From Streptomyces sp. NBC_01485 (GTDB lineage: Bacteria > Actinomycetota > Actinomycetes > Streptomycetales > Streptomycetaceae), in the NCBI RefSeq assembly GCF_036227125.1, contig NZ_CP109435.1, positions 3,410,001 through 3,474,000 of the forward strand: 64,000 bases of DNA. The letters are read 5' to 3'. This document shows, piece by piece, positions 24,500-32,606 of the stretch (positions are counted from its first letter, which is position 1; each line of letters begins with the position of its first letter). The notes under the pieces are model-generated. The model saw only the letters and a list, made by a program, of their open reading frames with translations, ran no database searches and was not told the origin of the DNA. A program made the position numbers and the translations under genes.

Positions 24500-24516
24500 G
24501 TATACGTCACGTATAC
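24500..24516. promoter_or_regulatory. Autoregulatory operator of the toxin-antitoxin-like pair
   Basis: GTATACGT, one base, ACGTATAC: a perfect 17-bp palindrome that overlaps the likely -10 (TATACT on the minus strand) of the antitoxin gene. A CGGACA hexamer 17 bp further upstream may be the -35. Ribbon-helix-helix antitoxins usually bind such sites to repress their own operon. Confidence 0.65.
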
Positions 24517-24579
24517 AGCAGTGTCCGGAGAGGTCGACGCCCCTCTCCGGACACTGCCTCCACGACGCGCTACGACTCG

Positions 24580-25416
24580 CTACGCCGTGTGCTTCACGAA
24601 CCGGGCCGCCGTCTCCGCCAGCACCTCGCGGCCGTCGCGGGCCCACAGCCCGTCGTTGAACAGTTCGACCTCGATCGCGCCGGTGTAGCCGGCCGTCTCC
24701 ACGTAGGCCTGCCATTCGCGCATGTCGATCGTGCCGTCGCCGATCTGGCCCCGGCCGGTCAGAACGCCCTCGGGCAACGGGGTGGTCCAGTCGGCGAGTT
24801 GGAAGGTGTGGATGCGGCCGGTCGCGCCGGCGCGGGCGATCTGGGCCGGGGCCTGGTCGTCCCACCAGATGTGGTACGTGTCCACGGCCACGCCTACCTG
24901 GTGGGCGGGGAAGCGTTCGGCCAGGTCCAGGGCCTGGGTGAGGGTGGAGACCACGCAGCGGTCGGCGGCGTACATGGGGTGGAGGGGCTCGATGGCCAGT
25001 TTCACGCCGTGGTTCTCGGCGTAGGGGCCCAGCTCCGCCAGTGCGTCCGCGATGCGTTCCCGTGCGCCGTGCAGGTCCTTCGAGCCGGGCGGGAGGCCGC
25101 CGGAGACGAGGACCAGCACCTCGGTGCCCAGGGCCGCGGCCTCGTCGATCGCCCGGCGGTTGTCGGACAGGGCCGTCGCGCGTTCGGCCGGGTCGATCGC
25201 CGTGAAGAAGCCGCCCCGGCACAGCGTCGTCACCGTGAGGCCCGCGTCGCGGACCAGTTCGGCGGTCGCCTCCACGCCGTACGTCTGGACCGGCTCGCGC
25301 CACAGGCCGACCGCCGGCACGCCCAACTGCACGCACGCGTCGACCAGTTCGGGCATCGACAACTGCTTCACCGTCATCTGGTTGATGCTGAAGCGGGTCA
25401 GAGAGTCGGTGGTCAC
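24580..25416 (-). CDS. Sugar phosphate isomerase/epimerase
   Basis: A 278-residue TIM barrel of the AP-endonuclease-2 superfamily. It opens RFSINQMTVKQLSMPELVDA and carries the metal-ligand regions VKLAIEPLHPMYAADRCVVS (Glu), GVAVDTYHIWWDD (Asp, His) and HTFQLADW. A final Glu is in GAIEVELFNDGLWA. It is the third gene of the minus-strand Gfo/Idh - DUF993 - isomerase operon, joined by a GTGA overlap at 25413-25416 that fixes the GTG start. Context suggests it isomerises, or eliminates from, an oxidised sugar or cyclitol; the exact reaction is unknown. Confidence 0.88.
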   Translation of the reverse strand: MTTDSLTRFSINQMTVKQLSMPELVDACVQLGVPAVGLWREPVQTYGVEATAELVRDAGLTVTTLCRGGFFTAIDPAERATALSDNRRAIDEAAALGTEVLVLVSGGLPPGSKDLHGARERIADALAELGPYAENHGVKLAIEPLHPMYAADRCVVSTLTQALDLAERFPAHQVGVAVDTYHIWWDDQAPAQIARAGATGRIHTFQLADWTTPLPEGVLTGRGQIGDGTIDMREWQAYVETAGYTGAIEVELFNDGLWARDGREVLAETAARFVKHTA

Positions 25417-26567
25417 TGCGTTACTCCGTACTGGGCCAGCAGGGTCTTCATGCGTTCCTCCGCCAGCTTCGGGTCGGGGAACAGGCCCAGGCCGTCGGCG
25501 AGTTCGTAGGCGCGGGCGAAGTGCGGGAGGGAGCGGGCCGACTGGAGGCCGCCGACCATCGTGAAGTGCGACTGGTGGCCGGCCAGCCAGGCCAGGAAGA
25601 CCACGCCCGTCTTGTAGAAGCGGGTGGGAGGCTGGAAGAGGTGGCGGGACAACTCGACCGTGGGGTCGAGGAGTTCACGGAAGCCTGCCACGTCGCCCGT
25701 GTCCAGGACTCGTACCGCCTCCGCCGCCAGCGGGCCCAGGGGGTCGAAGATGCCCAGCAGGGCGTGGCTGAAGCCCTTCTCGTCGCCCGCGATCAGCTCG
25801 GGATAGTTGAAGTCGTCGCCCGTGTAGCAGCGGACGCCCTGCGGGAGTCTGCGGCGGATGTCGATCTCGCGCTGGGCGTCCAGGAGCGAGACCTTGACGC
25901 CCTCCACCTTGTCGGGGTGGGCCGCGATGACCTCCAGGAACGTGTCCGTCGCCGCGTCCAGGTCGGACGAGCCCCAGTAGCCCTCCAGCGCCGGGTCGAA
26001 CATCGGGCCCAGCCAGTGCAGGATCACCGGGTCGGCGGACTGGCGGAGAAGGTGGCCGTAGACGTCCAGGTAGTCGTCGGGGCCGGTCGCCGCCGCTGCC
26101 AGGGCTCGGGACGCCATCAGGATCGGGCGGGCGCCCGACTCCTCCACCAGCGCGAGCTGCTCCTCGTAGGCCGTCCGGACCTCCGCGAGGGACGCCGGAG
26201 CGGTGAGCTGGTCCGTGCCCACGCCGCACGCGATCAGGCCGCCCACCGACCTGGCCTCCGCCGCCGACCTGCGGATCAGCTCCGCCGCGCCGGCCCAGTC
26301 CAGGCCCATGCCGCGCTGGGCGGTGTCCATCGCCTCGGCGACGCCCAGGCCGTGGGACCACAGGTGGCGGCGGAAGGCGAGGGTGGCGTCCCAGTCGACG
26401 GCGGCGGGGGAATCGGGGGACACGTCCGCGAACGGGTCCGCCACGACGTGCGCCGCCGAGAAGACCGTACGGGAGGTGAAGGGGGCGCCGGCGGTCAGGG
26501 GGAGGGGCGTCGTGCGGGGCTCGTATGTCCGCAAGTCACCTGCTGAGTCCGGGAGTTGGATCGTCAC
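25413..26567 (-). CDS. DUF993 / dihydrodipicolinate-synthase-like protein
   Basis: A 384-residue protein of the DUF993 family, usually annotated as a dihydrodipicolinate synthase-like (beta/alpha)8 enzyme; it is probably an aldolase or lyase. Recognisable parts are LWSHGLGVAEAMDTAQRGMG, RSVGGLIACGVGTDQL, VEGVKVSLLDAQREIDIR (the VKVSL lysine is a candidate Schiff-base residue) and QGVRCYTGDDFNYPELI. Although the frame runs open to 28748, that is a shadow of other genes. The GTG at 26567 overlaps the dehydrogenase stop as GTGA and is taken. No biochemical role is established for this family as far as I know. Confidence 0.85.
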   Translation of the reverse strand: MTIQLPDSAGDLRTYEPRTTPLPLTAGAPFTSRTVFSAAHVVADPFADVSPDSPAAVDWDATLAFRRHLWSHGLGVAEAMDTAQRGMGLDWAGAAELIRRSAAEARSVGGLIACGVGTDQLTAPASLAEVRTAYEEQLALVEESGARPILMASRALAAAATGPDDYLDVYGHLLRQSADPVILHWLGPMFDPALEGYWGSSDLDAATDTFLEVIAAHPDKVEGVKVSLLDAQREIDIRRRLPQGVRCYTGDDFNYPELIAGDEKGFSHALLGIFDPLGPLAAEAVRVLDTGDVAGFRELLDPTVELSRHLFQPPTRFYKTGVVFLAWLAGHQSHFTMVGGLQSARSLPHFARAYELADGLGLFPDPKLAEERMKTLLAQYGVTQ

Positions 26568-27721
26568 AGCGTGACCTCCGGGATGTCGAGGCGGCGGCCC
26601 TCCAGCGAGGACTTCAGGCCCAGCTCGGCGAGTTGGACGCCGCGGGCGCCGGCCAGCAGGTCCCAGTGGTAGGGGGCGTCGGCGTAGACGTGCCGCAGGA
26701 ACAGTTCCCACTGGGCCTTGAAGCCGTTGTCGAACTCGCCGTTGTCGGGCACCTCCTGCCACTGGTCGCGGAAGGAGTAGGTGGCGGGGATGTCCGGGTT
26801 CCAGACCGGCTTGGGGGTCGTGGAGCGGTGCTGGACACGGCAGTTGCGCAGGCCGGCCACCGCCGAGCCCTCCGTGCCGTCCACCTGGAACTCCACCAGT
26901 TCGTCGCGGGCCACGCGGACCGCCCAGGAGGAGTTGATCTGGGCGATCGCGCCGCCCTCGAGTTCGAATATGCCGTAGGCGGCGTCGTCGGCCGTGGCGT
27001 CGTAGGGCTTGTCGTTCTCGTCCCAGCGCTGCGGGATGTGGGTGGTGGCGATGGCCTGGACGGACTTCACGCGGCCGAACAGCTCGTGGAGCACGTACTC
27101 CCAGTGCGGGAACATGTCGACGACGATGCCGCCGCCGTCCTCCGCGCGGTAGTTCCAGGACGGGCGCTGAGCGGCCTGCCAGTCGCCCTCGAAGACCCAG
27201 TAGCCGAACTCGCCCCGGACGGACAGGATCCGGCCGAAGAAGCCCCCGTCGATGAGGCGCTTCAGCTTGAGCAGACCCGGGAGGAACAGCTTGTCCTGGA
27301 CGACGCCGTGCTTGATGCCGGCCGCATTGGCGAGGCGGGCCAGTTCCAGGGCGCCGTCGAGACCGGTCGCCGTCGGCTTCTCCGTGTAGACGTGCTTGCC
27401 GGCCGCGATCGCCTTCTTGATCGCCTCCTCGCGGGCGGACGTCACCTGGGCGTCGAAGTAGATCTCGACGGTCGGGTCGGCGAGGACCGCGTCGACGTCC
27501 GTGGAGACGTTCTCCGGGTCCAGGCCGTGCTGCTCGGCGAGCGCCCGCAGCGCGTGCTCGCGGCGGCCGACGAGGATCGGCTCCGGCCACAGCACGGTGC
27601 CGTCGCCGAGGTCGAGGCCGCCCTGTTCGCGCAGGGCCAGGATGGAGCGGACGAGGTGCTGGCGGTAGCCCATGCGCCCCGTCACGCCGTTCATGGCGAT
27701 CCGCACCGTCTTGCGTGTCAC
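26564..27721 (-). CDS. Gfo/Idh/MocA-family oxidoreductase
   Basis: A 385-residue NAD(P)-dependent dehydrogenase of the type that oxidises sugars or cyclitols. The Rossmann part has VRIAMNGVTGRMGYRQHLVR, followed by VEIYFDAQVTSAREEAIKKA and the catalytic-region motif GKHVYTEKPTATG, with the conserved EKP lysine. The second domain begins near LFLPGLLKLKRL. GAAGGGATCGAC precedes the GTG start at 27721. It is first in the minus-strand operon that continues with the DUF993 protein and the isomerase, so it likely makes the keto-sugar the others process. It faces the LacI gene across a 331-bp gap. Confidence 0.9.
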   Translation of the reverse strand: MTRKTVRIAMNGVTGRMGYRQHLVRSILALREQGGLDLGDGTVLWPEPILVGRREHALRALAEQHGLDPENVSTDVDAVLADPTVEIYFDAQVTSAREEAIKKAIAAGKHVYTEKPTATGLDGALELARLANAAGIKHGVVQDKLFLPGLLKLKRLIDGGFFGRILSVRGEFGYWVFEGDWQAAQRPSWNYRAEDGGGIVVDMFPHWEYVLHELFGRVKSVQAIATTHIPQRWDENDKPYDATADDAAYGIFELEGGAIAQINSSWAVRVARDELVEFQVDGTEGSAVAGLRNCRVQHRSTTPKPVWNPDIPATYSFRDQWQEVPDNGEFDNGFKAQWELFLRHVYADAPYHWDLLAGARGVQLAELGLKSSLEGRRLDIPEVTL

Positions 27722-27842
27722 GTCGATCCCTTCGTAGGCGTCGTGCGCGGCATGCCTCCGTGCTGCGTGCTCGGTGGCATGCCTGCGCGTTTCGTACGCG
27801 GTTCGTGCGCGCCGCGTACGCCTCTTCCTGATCAGCGTTACA

Positions 27843-27856
27843 GCAAGCGCTTTCTA
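27843..27856. promoter_or_regulatory. LacI-type operator in the divergent gap
   Basis: AGCAAGCGCTTTCT has two 7-bp arms matching in all but one position and the central CG of LacI/GalR sites. It lies between the dehydrogenase operon and the LacI gene at 28053, so it probably governs both. A second palindrome, GTCCGGAC, sits at 27887-27894. The remainder of the 331-bp gap (27722-28052) shows no gene. Confidence 0.7.
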
Positions 27857-28052
27857 TGCAAGAAGAAGCTAGCCTCTGACCGGTGGTCCGGACAAGACCG
27901 TGTCCATCCCGAGTTGTTCGAGGGGGCGAACAACAGGGGTGCGGGGCCGTAAGGTCTGCTCGACACGCCCGGAACCGTGCCGAGCCCGGCTGCTGTCTAC
28001 CACCAGGGCGTACGACGACGTACGACGATATGCGTAACCGGAGGACTAGTAG

Positions 28053-29171
28053 ATGACGGTGACCCTGGCGGACGTGGCGGCCCGCGCGCAGGTCTCGCCC
28101 GCGACGGTGTCGCGCGTGCTGAACGGGAACTATCCCGTCGCCGCCACCACCCGGGAGCGGGTGCTGCGGGCGGTCGACGAGCTGGACTACGTGCTGAACG
28201 GGCCGGCGAGCGCGCTGGCCGCGGCGACGTCCGACCTGGTGGGAATCCTCGTCAACGACATCGCCGACCCCTTCTTCGGGATCATGGCGAGCGCGATCCA
28301 GTCGGAGATCGGGGGGCCGGGCGGGCGCGCCGGGGGCGAGCGGCTGGCGGTGGTCTGCAACACCGGGGGGTCGCCGGAGCGGGAACTGACCTATCTGACC
28401 CTGTTGCAGCGGCAGCGGGCCGCGGCCGTGGTGCTGACCGGCGGGGCCGTGGAGGACGAGCCGCACGCGTCGGCGGTGGCGGCGAAGCTGCGCAGGCTGG
28501 GGGAGGCGGGGACGCGGGTGGTGCTGTGCGGGCGGCCCCCGGCGCCGGAGACCTCGGCGATCGCGCTGACCTTCGACAACCGTGGCGGCGGGCGGGAGCT
28601 GGCCGAGCACCTCATCGGCCTCGGCCACCGGCGGCTCGGCTACATCGCGGGCCCCGAGGAGCGGACGACGACCCGGCACCGGCTGGAGGGCCACCGCGCG
28701 GCGCTGGCCGCGGCCGGCATCGAGGAGGACCCGCGCTGGACCGTGCACGGCCCCTACGACCGGCGCGCGGGCTACGAGGCCACGCTGGAACTGCTGCGCC
28801 GCGACCCGTCGCTGACGGCGGTCGTCGCCGCCAACGACTCCGTCGCGCTGGGCGCGTGCGCGGCGCTGCGGGAGTCGGGGTTCCGGATCCCGGAGGACGT
28901 GTCGGTCGCGGGCTTCGACGACCTCCCGTTCAGCATCGATGTGGTGCCCGCCCTCACGACGGTACGGCTGCCGCTGGCGGAGGCGGGGGCACGGGCGGGC
29001 CGCATCGCCATGGGGCGCGAGGAGCCGCCGCCCGGGGGGATCGCCACGGTGCGGGGGGAGTTGATGGTGCGGGGGTCTTCGGGGGTGCCGAGGGGGTCTT
29101 CAGGGGGGCCGAGGGGGTCTTCAGGGGGGCCGAGGGAGTCTTCGGGGGTTCCGGGGGTTCCGAGAAGTTGA
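28053..29171 (+). CDS. LacI-family regulator of the Gfo/Idh-DUF993 module
   Basis: A 372-residue repressor. The N-terminus has the LacI helix-turn-helix (TLADVAARAQVSPATVSRVL), and a sensor domain follows with GLGHRRLGYIAGPEER and AANDSVALGACAALRESG near the end. The last ~35 residues (GVPRGSSGGPRGSSGGP and similar) are coded by a 21-bp tandem repeat and lie outside the fold. GGAGGA 8-9 nt upstream supports the ATG. It faces the dehydrogenase operon with a good LacI site between, and a sugar isomerase gene follows it on the same strand. Confidence 0.92.
   Translation: MTVTLADVAARAQVSPATVSRVLNGNYPVAATTRERVLRAVDELDYVLNGPASALAAATSDLVGILVNDIADPFFGIMASAIQSEIGGPGGRAGGERLAVVCNTGGSPERELTYLTLLQRQRAAAVVLTGGAVEDEPHASAVAAKLRRLGEAGTRVVLCGRPPAPETSAIALTFDNRGGGRELAEHLIGLGHRRLGYIAGPEERTTTRHRLEGHRAALAAAGIEEDPRWTVHGPYDRRAGYEATLELLRRDPSLTAVVAANDSVALGACAALRESGFRIPEDVSVAGFDDLPFSIDVVPALTTVRLPLAEAGARAGRIAMGREEPPPGGIATVRGELMVRGSSGVPRGSSGGPRGSSGGPRESSGVPGVPRS
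29073..29156 (+). repeat. 21-bp tandem repeat inside the LacI gene
   Basis: Four 21-bp units (29073, 29094, 29115, 29136) of the form GGGTCTTCAGGGGGGCCGAGG. Units 2 and 3 are identical, and a partial fifth follows. The repeat keeps the frame, adding seven residues per unit, and ends at the stop. Confidence 0.85.
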
Positions 29172-29366
29172 GACTCCCTCGCTCTCACGAGAGGGCCGAA
29201 CTCGTCGAGGTGGTCCGCATCACCGATTCCGCCCGGCATCTCACCTCGCGGGATCTGACCGGCGACACCGTGAGGTCTGGGCCGGGGACGAGGTGCGGCA
29301 GGCCTGGCCCTGGTCGTCGAGTTGCCCCCACTGGACCCGCGCCCCCGACCGGGTGACAGTAGGACC

Positions 29367-30161
29367 ATGAAGCTCGCCTTCTCCACCCTCGGTGTTCCAG
29401 GGCTGCCGGTACCGGAGGTGCTGGCGCTCGCGTCCGCGCACGGGTACCACGGGGTCGAACTGCGCGCCCATCCGGAGGAGCCGGTTCATCCCGGGATCGG
29501 GCCGGAAGAGCGGGCCGGGGTGGCCGCCGCGTTCGAGGCGGCGGGGGTGGAGGTGCTGGGGATCGCCGGGTACGCGCGGGTCGCGGCTCCCGGGGACGAC
29601 GCGGCGGTCGTGGAGGAGGTCAGGACGCTGATCGACCTCGCCGTGGACCTCGGGGCGCCGTACGTCCGTGTCTTCCCGGGCGGGGCCGACGGGCAGACGG
29701 ACGCCGACGCCGTCGCCGCGCGCAGGCTCGGCACGGCCGCGGAGTACGCCGCCGACCGCGACGTACGCATCCTGCTGGAGACCCACGACTCGCACCGCAC
29801 GGGCGCCGCCGCCATCCGCGTCCTCGGGCCGGTCGGGCACCGGCAGGTGGGCGCGCTGTGGGACGTCATGCACACCTGGCTGGGCGGCGAGCAGCCGCAG
29901 GAGACGTACGCGGCGCTGTCCCCGTACCTCGGATACGTCCAGGTCAAGGACATCTCCTCGGCCGAGGACACCACCCCGCTGGCGCTGGGCGCCGGGGGGC
30001 TGCCGCTCGCCGAGTGCGTGGAGGTGCTGGCGCGGCACGGCTGGGACGGGTGGCTGTGCTGGGAGTACGAGAAACGCTGGTACGAGGCGGCGGCGCCGCT
30101 GCCGGGTCTGCTGGGACGCGGGCGGGAGTATCTGGGACGGCTGCTCAACGACTCGGCGTGA
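29367..30161 (+). CDS. Sugar phosphate isomerase/epimerase (second of the module)
   Basis: A 264-residue AP-endonuclease-2-fold TIM barrel starting MKLAFSTLGVPGLPVPEVLA. Metal-ligand regions are visible as VRILLETHDSHRTGAAA (Glu), GALWDVMHTWLGGE (Asp, His), YVQVKDISSAED (Lys, Asp) and GWDGWLCWEYEKRW (Glu). The ATG at 29367 has a weak AGGA site; upstream in-frame codons add no family sequence. It lies 195 bp after the LacI gene. With the divergent operon it gives two different isomerases in one regulated module, so a multi-step oxidation, elimination and isomerisation pathway is plausible. Confidence 0.87.
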   Translation: MKLAFSTLGVPGLPVPEVLALASAHGYHGVELRAHPEEPVHPGIGPEERAGVAAAFEAAGVEVLGIAGYARVAAPGDDAAVVEEVRTLIDLAVDLGAPYVRVFPGGADGQTDADAVAARRLGTAAEYAADRDVRILLETHDSHRTGAAAIRVLGPVGHRQVGALWDVMHTWLGGEQPQETYAALSPYLGYVQVKDISSAEDTTPLALGAGGLPLAECVEVLARHGWDGWLCWEYEKRWYEAAAPLPGLLGRGREYLGRLLNDSA

Positions 30162-30207
30162 ACCACGGCCGGGGTCGGCCAGGGTCACGGTCTCCAGGTG
30201 GTTTCGG

Positions 30208-30546
30208 TCAGGTGATGATCGCCGTCATCAGCAGGGCAGCCCATACCGCGAGCACCGTGACCGCCCGGGCCTGGATCACCCCGTCGAGGGTCCTGGCCAG
30301 TCGGCCGGTCCCGTCGCCCGTGCGTCGGCGTAGGGCCCGGGTGAGCAGCAGTGACGCCCCCGCCGTGCAGGCCGGCAGGAAGAAGGGGCCCTCGCTGGGG
30401 TAGTCCGGGTCCCATGGCTCCCTGGCCTGGTTCTCCAGGTGGAGGAGCAGGCCCGCGGCCAGCCACAGCAGTGCGCTGCCGCCGGTGAGCACGGCTTCCT
30501 GGGCGGCGGACAGGCGCCTCGGTGTCCTCGGGGTCCTCGGGGTCAT
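30208..30546 (-). CDS. Small membrane protein of unknown function
   Basis: A 112-residue protein with about three membrane segments: AVLTGGSALLWLAAGLLLHL, GPFFLPACTAGASLLL and ARAVTVLAVWAALLMTAII. The N-terminus is TPRTPRTPRRL, coded by a short repeat. The ATG at 30544-30546 has GGAG about 7 nt upstream; an upstream start would add 17 codons without a good ribosome site. No family was recognised. It is convergent with the isomerase gene and alone on its strand. Confidence 0.6.
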   Translation of the reverse strand: MTPRTPRTPRRLSAAQEAVLTGGSALLWLAAGLLLHLENQAREPWDPDYPSEGPFFLPACTAGASLLLTRALRRRTGDGTGRLARTLDGVIQARAVTVLAVWAALLMTAIIT

Positions 30547-30871
30547 GACACGCTCCGTTGCGCTCCCGCTCGCCGAGATCGCCGAAGCCCATCGCACCGG
30601 CGAGCAGGGCCGCGTACGAGGCAGGCTGGTGCTCGTGATCGGCTGATGATGGTGGCCGTGGGGGTGAGCCCTGTGCCGCCGTCAGATTCCGTCTACCGCT
30701 CTGGATGGACGACCGGTATGTGATACCGCGCAGGTTTACCAGGGACGTCAATCTCCGGCTGTACGCGTGTGCGAAAACATTCTGTGATTCTCCTCCTATA
30801 CCACACAGCGAACACGCGCTGAACCACCTCGGACTTCTCCTGGTTACGTGGGATGACTGAAGGGCGAATCC
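30547..30871. other. Divergent intergenic region
   Basis: A 325-bp gap between the small membrane gene and the secreted-protein gene. I see no gene or repeat. CCTATACC near 30797 could be a -10 for the rightward gene. Confidence 0.4.
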
Positions 30872-31234
30872 ATGAAACTCATCAGACGGCTCGCACCGGC
30901 GGCAGTGACCGCCGCGGCTCTCGTGATCGCCGGCCCGGTGGCATCGGAGGCCGCCGCGGCCACGACCGCCGTAGCCGCCGCCAACCCTTGCGCCACCCAC
31001 TCCATCAGCCTTCGGCAGGGATCGTTCAACTACACCGAGTGTCACTACGACTGGGGTGTCCGCGTCACCGGCAACCTGCACAACAACGGCTACCGCGGCT
31101 GCGTGAAGATCGAGGTCAACTTCGACAACGGCGCCTACCGCTACAAGACGAAGTGCGGCAGCTCCGGCGGCGTGGACGTCAACTGGAGCGAGGGCGGAGC
31201 TCGCGACGCCTACCTTTACCTGAGCTACTCCTAG
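30872..31234 (+). CDS. Small secreted protein, unknown function
   Basis: A 120-residue protein with a clear Sec signal peptide: basic KLIRRL, a hydrophobic core APAAVTAAALVIAGPVA, and Ala-rich cleavage sites near residues 28-36. The mature part (about 80-85 residues) contains three Cys (in PCATHS, TECHYDW and RGCVKIE) plus a fourth in TKCGSSGG, so two disulfides are likely. Its alternating pattern (RYKTKCG, VDVNWSEGG, AYLYLSYS) suggests a beta-sandwich. AAGGGCG supports the ATG. No family was recognised. It may be an inhibitor, bacteriocin-like or cell-surface protein; this is guesswork. Confidence 0.7.
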   Translation: MKLIRRLAPAAVTAAALVIAGPVASEAAAATTAVAAANPCATHSISLRQGSFNYTECHYDWGVRVTGNLHNNGYRGCVKIEVNFDNGAYRYKTKCGSSGGVDVNWSEGGARDAYLYLSYS

Positions 31235-31370
31235 CCGGCCGCTGCTTTGGCCGGGGACGTCCGGAAGCGTTCTCGGCGTCCCCGGCCAGAGTGGTCAGAG
31301 TGGTCAGAGTGCCGACTGTGTGCCGGCTACCCAAGGTCTGCACGGATAGCGTTGCCACAACGTCTGGTTG

Positions 31371-32606
31371 ATGCCTGTCTCCGCCAAGCCGGTCTACTCT
31401 GCGCGCGTGCTGCGGAACAGAGGGCTGGTGGACGTGGGCTTGGCGCTGGCTTTCGCAGTGGCGAGCATGCTGCTCGGGCGCGAGCGGGTCCTGCCGCCCG
31501 GCTGGGAGCCGCTCGACTCCTTCGGCTATGCGCTGACCGCACTGGTCAATCTGCCCGTCGCCGCCCGCCGCCGGGCCCCCGTCGCCGTCTGCCTGATCGT
31601 AGGCACCGCGTGGGCCGGCTACATATACGCCGGCTACTGGCCGGTGGTGAACTGCCTCGCGCCGATGCTGGCGCTCTACACCGTCGCCGCCGCGCGCTCG
31701 CTGCGCACGGCGCTGGGCTGCGCGGCGCTGACGGGCGGGGTGTGGCTGTATGCGGGGCTGAGCGCCCAGGCGAGTTCCATGGCCACGGTGACCGTGCAAG
31801 CGGTGGTGTTCCCTCTGGTCATGTGCCGGTTCGGTCACGCGGCCCAGGTGTCCGCCGATCGGGGCGACCAACTGGCCCTACTGACCGAGCAACTGCGCCG
31901 TGAGCAGGCGGAACGTGCCCGGCGAGCGGTCGCCGAGGAGCAGGGCCGCATAGCGCGCGAGCTGCATGACGTGGTCGCCCACCACATGTCGGTGATCTCG
32001 GTGCAGGCCGGGATGGCCGGATACGTCTTCGGCTCCGACCCCGGCGCGGCACACGACGCGTTGCGCACGATCAGCGACACCAGCCGGGAGGGGCTGGAGG
32101 AGCTGCGCCGCATGCTGGCCGTCCTGCGCACCGACGACAACGGCGACGGCAAGGGCCCGGCTCCGTACGACTCCGTGCCCGGCCTCGGTCGGCTCGACGA
32201 GATGGCCGGACGCATCCGGGCCGCAGGGGTACCGGTGGAGTTGACCGTCACCGGGCGGCCACGCCCGCTCGCACCGGGCGTGGAGCTGTGCGCGTACCGA
32301 GTGGTGCAGGAGGCGCTGACGAACGTACTCAAGCATGCGCATACGGCGCGGGCGGTCGTCGTGGTCGCGTACGAAGCACGGCAGCTGTCGGTGACCGTCA
32401 CGGACGACGGCGGCGCGAAACAGCGTACAGATCCGGACAGAATCCTTCCGGGCGCCGGACACGGCTTGATCGGCATGCGCGAGCGCGCAAGGCTCTACGG
32501 CGGGACGGTGGACATCGGCCCCCGGCCCGAGGGGGGCTTCGGCGTCCGGCTGACGCTGCCCACCTCGGCGTCGGCCACGCCTCAGGGGGACGAGACACGC
32601 ACATGA
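31371..32606 (+). CDS. Two-component sensor histidine kinase (DesK/NarX type)
   Basis: A 411-residue membrane kinase. About five to six hydrophobic helices span residues 18-155 with little extracytoplasmic sequence. A coiled-coil-like linker (LTEQLRREQAERARRAVAEE) follows, then the HisKA_3 box IARELHDVVAHHMSVIS with His199 as phosphoacceptor. The HATPase part has VVQEALTNVLKHAHTA (N box), TVTDDGG and GHGLIGMRERARLYGG (G box). The signal is unknown. The ATG at 31371 (or the TTG just before it) has a poor ribosome site, and a GTG at 31407 is possible. It overlaps the response-regulator gene as ATGA. Confidence 0.92.
   Translation: MPVSAKPVYSARVLRNRGLVDVGLALAFAVASMLLGRERVLPPGWEPLDSFGYALTALVNLPVAARRRAPVAVCLIVGTAWAGYIYAGYWPVVNCLAPMLALYTVAAARSLRTALGCAALTGGVWLYAGLSAQASSMATVTVQAVVFPLVMCRFGHAAQVSADRGDQLALLTEQLRREQAERARRAVAEEQGRIARELHDVVAHHMSVISVQAGMAGYVFGSDPGAAHDALRTISDTSREGLEELRRMLAVLRTDDNGDGKGPAPYDSVPGLGRLDEMAGRIRAAGVPVELTVTGRPRPLAPGVELCAYRVVQEALTNVLKHAHTARAVVVVAYEARQLSVTVTDDGGAKQRTDPDRILPGAGHGLIGMRERARLYGGTVDIGPRPEGGFGVRLTLPTSASATPQGDETRT

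Noticed and set aside
26568..28748. An N-terminal extension of the DUF993 protein to 1,111 codons
   Set aside because: The extension runs through the dehydrogenase and opposite the LacI gene. The GTGA overlap at 26564-26567 marks the real start.
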